Assembly (NCBI GenBank): GCA_002737585.1
Contig: NSIA01000158.1
Span: forward strand, 1-7,809
From: Planctomycetaceae bacterium
GTDB lineage: Bacteria > Planctomycetota > Phycisphaerae > Phycisphaerales > SM1A02
DNA: 7,809 bases
Direction: 5' to 3'
Positions 1 to 4,836 of this stretch are shown here, piece by piece (positions within the stretch are counted from its first letter, which is position 1; each line of letters opens with the position of its first letter). The notes beneath the pieces are model-generated. The model did no database searches. It saw only the letters and a program-made list of their open reading frames with translations, and was not told the DNA's origin. A program made the position numbers and the translations under genes.

Positions 1-1381
1 CGCTGGAAGCAAACAGGACTGAACTTCCGGAGTCGGCCAAGCGACGAATTTCTGCGTGAATTTCTGCGCGGGCCGAAACATCGACGCCGCGGGTTGGCTC
101 ATCGAGAAGTAGAAGCGCGGGGCCAACAGCCATCCATCGACCGATTACTGATTTTTGCTGGTTTCCACCGGAAAGTGTGTGAACGAGGCGGCTTGGCTCC
201 GCGGGTCGCAATTGCATGCGATCCATCATCTGTGTAACTATCCCGCGTTCGGCGGCGGTGTTCACCGTGCGCGCGCGACTGTTTCGATCGATCCACCCCA
301 AGGACATGTTCATGGAAACATGACTGGCGGCAAAGATGCCATTGCGGGCGCGGTCTTCTGGCACAATGGCCACGCCCTGGCGCACCCGTGCCGCGGTATT
401 CCCGGTAAGTGGGGCGCCATCAAGTTCTACGCGACCATGATGGGGGGTGATCGCTGCAATGGCTTCGAGCACCTCGGTGCGTCCAGCACCAACGAGTCCG
501 GCCAGTCCGACAATTTCTCCAGCGCGCACAGCAAACGATATGGGTTGCTTGCGGTGGTGGGCACCAACTAATTCCGTCACACGAAGTCGCACTGCGGCGT
601 CTTGGCGTGCCGGGCGCGGCTGGTTCGTTTCGATACTTCGTCCCACCATCAGTCGTTCGATGGCATCACGGTCGTATGTGCCGCGTTCCAGGATGCCTGT
701 GCATCGACCATCACGCAGAACCATCACACGGTCTGCGATGCGAAGCACTTCATCAAGGTGATGTGAAACAAAGATCACTGCTTTGCCTTGGTTGCGCAAA
801 TCCGCCATGATTTCAAGCAATCGGTCCGCTTCCCGGGCGCTCAGGCTTGAAGTTGGTTCGTCCAAGATGAGAATGCGTGCCTCACATGAAAGCGCCTTGG
901 CAACTTCAACCAGTTGCCGCTGCGCGATCGCAAGTGTGCCGCATGGCGTTGTTGGATCGAGGTTCAGTCCGACACGGGCGAGCCACTTACGTGCGTTCGC
1001 GCGCATGGTGTGAAGGTCAAGAAATCCAAAGCGAGCCGGCTCGCGCCCCAGGAAAATGGATCCCGCAATGTCCAGATTCTCAGCAAGGTTTAACTCTTGG
1101 TGCACCAGTGCGATCCCTGCACGGGTTGCGTCGCGCACTGAGTGCAAATGAACCGGGCGCAATGCGCCGCCGGTATCAGCGATCGCAATGCTTCCCTCGC
1201 TCGGGGGAATCACGCCTGAGAGAATCTTGAGAAGTGTGCTCTTACCGGCGCCGTTCTCACCAACAATGGCTAACACTTCACCAGCGCGAACCGAAAGCTC
1301 AATACCCGCCAGCGCCCGTACGCCCGCATAGCGTCGTCCAAGGTTTCGGCAGCGCAGAAGTTCCTGGTTTGGGTGCGTCAT
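1..1381 (-). CDS. Sugar ABC transporter ATP-binding protein, RbsA/MglA type (3' end cut by window edge)
   Basis: This is the energy-coupling ATPase of a monosaccharide importer, with two ABC domains in one chain, acting on the cytoplasmic face of the membrane. Reading from the ATG at 1381 gives 460 uninterrupted codons before the window ends; family members are about 500 residues, so only the last ~40 are missing. Domain 1 has Walker A GENGAGKST (41-49), Q-loop VHQEL (~95), Walker B ILILDEP (170-176) and H-loop SHH (~207). Its signature is AIAQRQLVEVAKAL (151-164), the LSGGQ-less form normal for this family. Domain 2 has a degenerate Walker A, GLVGAGRTE (295-303), then PEDR (341-344), a full LSGGNQQK (403-410) and Walker B LLLLDEP (423-429). 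The degenerate second Walker A is typical of RbsA-like proteins. No clear Shine-Dalgarno precedes the ATG, and there is no in-frame alternative just upstream. The gene follows the binding protein by 76 bases. The permease is expected next, outside the window. The family call is firm; the sugar is unknown. Confidence 0.96.
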   Translation of the reverse strand, partial: MTHPNQELLRCRNLGRRYAGVRALAGIELSVRAGEVLAIVGENGAGKSTLLKILSGVIPPSEGSIAIADTGGALRPVHLHSVRDATRAGIALVHQELNLAENLDIAGSIFLGREPARFGFLDLHTMRANARKWLARVGLNLDPTTPCGTLAIAQRQLVEVAKALSCEARILILDEPTSSLSAREADRLLEIMADLRNQGKAVIFVSHHLDEVLRIADRVMVLRDGRCTGILERGTYDRDAIERLMVGRSIETNQPRPARQDAAVRLRVTELVGAHHRKQPISFAVRAGEIVGLAGLVGAGRTEVLEAIAAITPHHGRVELDGAPLTGNTAARVRQGVAIVPEDRARNGIFAASHVSMNMSLGWIDRNSRARTVNTAAERGIVTQMMDRMQLRPAEPSRLVHTLSGGNQQKSVIGRWMAVGPALLLLDEPTRGVDVSARAEIHAEIRRLADSGSSVLFASS

Positions 1382-1404
1382 CTTGGTGCTGCGGCATCTT
1401 TTTG

Positions 1405-1421
1405 GGGCGCGTGCATCGCCC
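1405..1421 (-). other. Small intergenic hairpin between binding-protein and ATPase genes
   Basis: The 76-base gap between the binding-protein stop and the ATPase start holds a perfect five-base-pair inverted repeat, GGGCG and CGCCC on the minus strand, with a seven-base loop. It is followed on that strand by a short A run, not a T run, so it is not a standard intrinsic terminator. A 3' hairpin behind a binding-protein gene often stabilises that part of the message and lets the binding protein be made in excess over the ATPase. That role is an inference here, and five pairs in GC-rich DNA can arise by chance. Confidence 0.25.
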
Positions 1422-1457
1422 TTACACAGGCGCCATCCCACCGCCGCCATGCGCGCC

Positions 1458-2531
1458 TTACGGCTTTGCGGTGCCTTCTTTGCCAGCCTTGATCTTTGCC
1501 TTCAGGTCCTTCCAGAAAGCCTCCGCGTTGTCCTTGCGAATCACTTTGGCAGAAATGCTGATGATGCCGTTCGCTGGAATCATGGACATATCGCCCTGAT
1601 TGAGCGCGTGTAGGAGTTTGATGCTCTCGAATCCATAGCCGTACGGATCTTGAACGACGGTGCCCAGGACAGTTCCTTCCTTGATGGCGGTGATCACTTC
1701 GGCGCCTTCGTCAAACGCCGCCAACTTCACGGATCCAAGCTTGCCGGTCTGCTTCAACACCTCTACCGCCAGCGTGGAGTTGTATTCAAAGAGTCCCGTC
1801 ATCAGTGCAAGCTTTGGGTGCTTGATCATCACATCCTCAATGTTTGCCTTCGCCTTGGCGCGGTCAAACGAATCCGTCCACGTGCCGACGATGGTGTAGC
1901 CCGCCTCAGAAATCACTTTGCCTGGTTCGTCATAACGCGTGGCGTCTGCGGTGCGGCCAAGGAGGCCGTCAATAAAACCCTGCCGACGGCGCTTGGCGTT
2001 GTCTTGCTCAAGCCGACCGATGAAAATCGCTACCTCACCACCTGCGCATCCTTCGCGTGCCAGCTTGCCGCACATCACACCGGCGTCGTAATTGTCCATG
2101 CCGATGTAGCAGAGGCGCGGCGCCTTGGGCGCGTCTGAATCGTTGGTGATTAACAGTGATTTCTCAGCAATGAGCGTCAGAATTTCCGCTTGGTTGGTTG
2201 GGTCAATCGGGCTGACGGAAACACCATCAATACCGCGTGTCACCAGATCTTCAAGCATTCGCTTCTGATCACCAAGGCCACCACCTGGGAACTCAACGGT
2301 GACTTGGCAGCCAAGCTCTTTGCCAGCAGCCATGGCTCCAGCTTTCGCAATGGTCCAAAAGTCCGCCACGCCATTGGAAACGAATGCCAGATGTGGTTTG
2401 GACTTCGGTGCCTTTTTGAGTTCAGCGATGCGCGCCTTCTGCGCCGCAATCAAATCAGCCTGCGGAGCCGCCGCAGTCAAAGCCAGACCAAGTGCCGCCA
2501 GGGTGACGATAGAAATCAACTTTTGATGCAT
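1458..2531 (-). CDS. Periplasmic sugar-binding protein of an ABC importer (ribose-binding type, Peripla_BP_4)
   Basis: This is the exported solute receptor that captures a sugar and delivers it to the importer whose ATPase is encoded next. I place the start at the ATG at 2531 (357 residues). It has a GAGAGAG ribosome binding site six bases upstream and begins directly with a signal peptide, MHQKLISIVTLAALGLALTA, ending near AAAPQA. The upstream in-frame ATG at 2546 has no such site. No lipobox cysteine is seen, so the product should be soluble in the periplasm. Numbered from 2531, the fold starts near residue 46 with HLAFVSNGVADFW. NDSDAP (130-135), FDEG (273-276) and VVQDP (292-296) fall where ribose-binding-type proteins hold ligand contacts (Asp, Asp and Gln). 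These sequence features resemble binding proteins common in planctomycetes and verrucomicrobia, often labelled generically as sugar-binding. Four cysteines in the mature chain (about 75, 141, 154, 162) are more than usual. The ligand cannot be deduced. Confidence 0.94.
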   Translation of the reverse strand: MHQKLISIVTLAALGLALTAAAPQADLIAAQKARIAELKKAPKSKPHLAFVSNGVADFWTIAKAGAMAAGKELGCQVTVEFPGGGLGDQKRMLEDLVTRGIDGVSVSPIDPTNQAEILTLIAEKSLLITNDSDAPKAPRLCYIGMDNYDAGVMCGKLAREGCAGGEVAIFIGRLEQDNAKRRRQGFIDGLLGRTADATRYDEPGKVISEAGYTIVGTWTDSFDRAKAKANIEDVMIKHPKLALMTGLFEYNSTLAVEVLKQTGKLGSVKLAAFDEGAEVITAIKEGTVLGTVVQDPYGYGFESIKLLHALNQGDMSMIPANGIISISAKVIRKDNAEAFWKDLKAKIKAGKEGTAKP

Positions 2532-2537
2532 ATGTTT

Positions 2538-2544
2538 CTCTCTC
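2538..2544 (-). promoter_or_regulatory. Ribosome binding site that sets the binding-protein start at 2531
   Basis: The minus strand reads GAGAGAG six bases before the ATG at 2531. The same purine run overlaps the first codons of the alternative start at 2546, which has only an A/T-rich, SD-less leader. This favours the shorter product, which also gives a cleaner signal peptide. Confidence 0.6.
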
Positions 2545-2564
2545 ATGATTTTTAGTTGTGATCA

Positions 2565-3329
2565 TCACCAAACGGTCACGCCACCATTGACTGGAATCTC
2601 AACTCCAGTAATGAACGACGCGGACTCTGAAGCAAGGAACGTCACCGCGCCACCGACATCGGACGGCACCCCGAAGTGACCCATGGGTATTCCCTTGCGG
2701 TAACCCTCTTTCATTTCCGCCGAATCGTTTGCATGTCGTTCGACCGGAATCCAGCCGGGGGCCACCATGTTGACGGTGATTTGCCACGGCGCCAACTCGC
2801 GCGCCATGGATCGGCTCCAGCCGATCTGCGCGCCCTTTGCCGCGACGTATGCACTGAATGGACAGACGCCTTGACGGAACACTTCGCTGGTGATGTTGAT
2901 GATGCGCCCGTGGCGCGCATGCTTCATGTGTGGAAGCACGCGACGAGTAATCAGATATGGGCTCTTTACAAAGAAGTCCAACATCTGTTGATAGAACGCC
3001 CAGTCATACTGTTCGATCGGTTTGAGCGGCTGATCGGGCGTTGCGTTGATCACCACAATGTCCACGTTGCCAAGTGTCGCTTCGACTTGGGTGATCATGC
3101 CATCCACTTCTGCTTCATCAATCACATTGGCGCGGACCAGCATTCCCTTGTAGCCAGCCGCGCAGTATTCATCGAAGGTTCGTTCAGCCGTTTCTTGCGA
3201 ACGGGCGTAGTTGATGGCGACCTTTGCGCCGGCTGCTCCCATGGCAAAGGCCATTGCCTTGCCAAGACCGCGGGATGCGCCGGTGATAACCGCTACCCGT
3301 CCATCAAGTCTGAAATCGGGGGTCTTCAT
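2565..3329 (-). CDS. Short-chain dehydrogenase/reductase (SDR), NAD(P)-dependent
   Basis: This is a 254-residue cytoplasmic oxidoreductase of classical SDR length, expected to interconvert a hydroxyl and a keto group using NAD(P). The nucleotide-binding motif TGASRGLG is at 16-23. Ser148 (in NITSEV), Tyr161 and Lys165 (YVAAK) form the catalytic triad, and the late PGWIPVERHA and C-terminal GVEIPVNGG segments are typical. Two positions are unusual: the NNAG structural motif reads INAT (94-97), and the position of the catalytic-tetrad Asn on helix 4 appears to be Phe120. The ATG at 3329 has GAAGG four bases upstream, overlapping the DUF1501 stop codon. The gap to that gene is seven bases, so translation is probably coupled. 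The gene ends in tandem TGA TGA stops. Relatives are annotated as 3-oxoacyl-ACP reductase, glucose 1-dehydrogenase or gluconate 5-dehydrogenase. Placement before a sugar importer favours a sugar or sugar-acid substrate, which is inference. Confidence 0.93.
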   Translation of the reverse strand: MKTPDFRLDGRVAVITGASRGLGKAMAFAMGAAGAKVAINYARSQETAERTFDEYCAAGYKGMLVRANVIDEAEVDGMITQVEATLGNVDIVVINATPDQPLKPIEQYDWAFYQQMLDFFVKSPYLITRRVLPHMKHARHGRIINITSEVFRQGVCPFSAYVAAKGAQIGWSRSMARELAPWQITVNMVAPGWIPVERHANDSAEMKEGYRKGIPMGHFGVPSDVGGAVTFLASESASFITGVEIPVNGGVTVW

Positions 3330-3336
3330 GAACCCT

Positions 3337-4821
3337 TCACGCTATCACGCCGCGAATCGGCTCGGCGCCCTCGACCCCCACCAGTTTCTGGTCGAGCCCT
3401 GCGTAGAAGTACGTCAGAGAGTTTGGATCGAGCCCCATCAGGCTCAGGATGGTGGCATGCAGGTTCTTGACGTGGAACCGCTCGCCCACGCCGATTGATC
3501 CCAGTTCGTCTGTCTCACCAATACTGACACCACCCTTGATTCCGCCCCCGGCCATCCACATGGTGAAACCGTAAGAATTGTGGTCGCGACCGGTGCCCTC
3601 GGCGTATTCCGCGGTCGGCTGGCGGCCAAATTCACCGCCCCAAACGACCAGGGTCTCATCAAGAAGCCCGCGTTGCTTGAGATCCTTGAGAAGGCCCGCA
3701 ATGGGCTTGTCAGTACGCCCGGCGTGATAGTCATGGTTCTTCTTGAGATCACCGTGCGCATCCCAGTTGGCATCGTTGTGCGATCCTCCGGAATACACCT
3801 GAACGAAACGAACGCCGCGTTCGACAAGCCGCCGCGCCAGTAGGCATTTGCTGCCAAACTCATTCGTGCGCGATTCGTCAATACCGTAGAGCTCCTTGGT
3901 GGCAGCGCTTTCGTTGGCTAGTTCCACCGACTCTGGGGCGGTGGATTGCATTCGATATGCCAACTCGTAACTTTGAATCCGGCTCTCAAGATCAGGATTT
4001 CCTGGTCGAGCCAGTTCATGGCGGGTGTTCCACATCTTGAGCCGATCAAGCATGCGCCGTTGCAGGTCATCGCTACGCGCCGGCGGATTGGCAAGGTCCA
4101 AAATTGGCGGTCCATCACCACGCAGTACGGTGCCCTGGAAACTGGCAGGCATGTAGCCCGAACTCCAATTCTTGGCGCCACTAATTGGGCCGCCAGTGGA
4201 GTCCAACATGACTACAAACCCAGGCAAATTCTGGTTCACGGTGCCCAATCCGTAGTTCACCCAACTGCCGAGCGCGGGGGCGCCGCCGAGCAACTTACCG
4301 CTGTTCATCATCAACATGGCGCTGCCATGGATGGGGCTGTCGGCGTACATGCTCTTCACAAACGCAATGTCATCAACACAGCTCGCAAGATGTGGAAACA
4401 GACTGCTGACCCACGCACCACACTGGCCGCGTTGTTTGAATTTCCACTTGGGGCCAACGACGCGGCCTTCGCTCTTGTCTCCACCACGACCCTTGGTCTT
4501 CACCGCAATTGTCTGCCCGTCATACTTGAAGAGATCTGGCTTGTAGTCAAAGGTGTCAACGTGACTTGGCCCGCCGTACATAAATAAGAAGATCACACTC
4601 TTGGCAGTCCCAGGCAACTTTGGTGCCTTTGGGGTGAGCGGATTCGGTGCTGGGATAGGAGTGTGCCCATCAAACGCGAGCGCCTGTCGTGCCAAGAATC
4701 CATCGTGCGCCAGCATGCTTGCCAGTGCAACACTGGTGAACGCGCCGCCCGCCTCCCAGAAAAACTCTCGCCGAGTGTTTCCGCAGAACGTGTTGCGTGG
4801 TGTTTCTGGTACTTCAGACAT
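3337..4821 (-). CDS. DUF1501 protein (sulfatase/alkaline-phosphatase-like), Tat-exported
   Basis: This is a 494-residue exported protein of the DUF1501 family, abundant in planctomycetes and placed in the alkaline-phosphatase/sulfatase-like superfamily; its reaction is not established. The N-terminus carries a twin-arginine signal, NTRREFF, followed by the hydrophobic stretch WEAGGAFTSVALASML. Family motifs, numbered from the GTG at 4824, are FLFMYGGPSHVDTFD (80-94, with likely metal-ligand Asp), HGSAMLMMNSG (166-176), GSHNDANWDAH (347-357), VVWGGEFGRQP (393-403) and GRDHNSYGF (412-420). The Asp and His residues in these segments match positions that bind metals in the superfamily. Two in-frame starts are adjacent: GTG at 4824 and ATG at 4821. 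AAAGG lies eight bases before the ATG (five before the GTG), so I chose the ATG. The gene starts 15 bases after the DUF1549/DUF1553 gene, its standard partner in planctomycetes. It probably works with that protein outside the cytoplasmic membrane, on a substrate that cannot be named from sequence. Confidence 0.94.
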   Translation of the reverse strand: MSEVPETPRNTFCGNTRREFFWEAGGAFTSVALASMLAHDGFLARQALAFDGHTPIPAPNPLTPKAPKLPGTAKSVIFLFMYGGPSHVDTFDYKPDLFKYDGQTIAVKTKGRGGDKSEGRVVGPKWKFKQRGQCGAWVSSLFPHLASCVDDIAFVKSMYADSPIHGSAMLMMNSGKLLGGAPALGSWVNYGLGTVNQNLPGFVVMLDSTGGPISGAKNWSSGYMPASFQGTVLRGDGPPILDLANPPARSDDLQRRMLDRLKMWNTRHELARPGNPDLESRIQSYELAYRMQSTAPESVELANESAATKELYGIDESRTNEFGSKCLLARRLVERGVRFVQVYSGGSHNDANWDAHGDLKKNHDYHAGRTDKPIAGLLKDLKQRGLLDETLVVWGGEFGRQPTAEYAEGTGRDHNSYGFTMWMAGGGIKGGVSIGETDELGSIGVGERFHVKNLHATILSLMGLDPNSLTYFYAGLDQKLVGVEGAEPIRGVIA

Positions 4822-4829
4822 CACTCATG

Positions 4830-4834
4830 CCTTT
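4830..4834 (-). promoter_or_regulatory. Ribosome binding site of the DUF1501 gene
   Basis: The minus strand has AAAGG just after the stop codon of the upstream gene, eight bases before ATG 4821 and five before GTG 4824. The spacing slightly favours the ATG, but the two products would differ by one residue only. Confidence 0.5.
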
Positions 4835-4836
4835 CA

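Noticed and set aside
473..499. Degenerate second Walker A of the ATPase as a sign of gene decay
   Set aside because: A GLVGAGRTE-type second site is normal for RbsA/MglA proteins, and the rest of the gene is intact.
155..571. Plus-strand open frames opposite the ATPase
   Set aside because: The minus strand reads continuously as an RbsA-type ATPase with all motifs, so the plus-strand frames are by-products.
890..931. Missing LSGGQ signature in the first ATPase domain as a defect
   Set aside because: RbsA-family first domains normally have an AIAQ/SIAQ-type sequence here.
1405..1421. Hairpin as an intrinsic terminator ending the transcript after the binding protein
   Set aside because: The stem is only five pairs and is followed on the transcribed strand by A residues, not a T run. 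The importer genes are expected to be co-transcribed.
1458..2546. Binding protein as a lipoprotein or starting at ATG 2546
   Set aside because: No lipobox cysteine follows the hydrophobic segment, and the 2546 start lacks a ribosome binding site while 2531 has one at six bases.
2676..3470. Long plus-strand open frame (264 codons) opposite the SDR gene
   Set aside because: It is antisense to a clear SDR with intact motifs. Its translation is rich in His, Arg and Cys with no recognisable domain, and it runs into the DUF1501 gene. It is an artefact of codon bias on the other strand.
3946..4587. Plus-strand open frame of 213 codons opposite DUF1501
   Set aside because: It is a shadow of the DUF1501 coding strand, with no signal, domain or ribosome binding site of its own.
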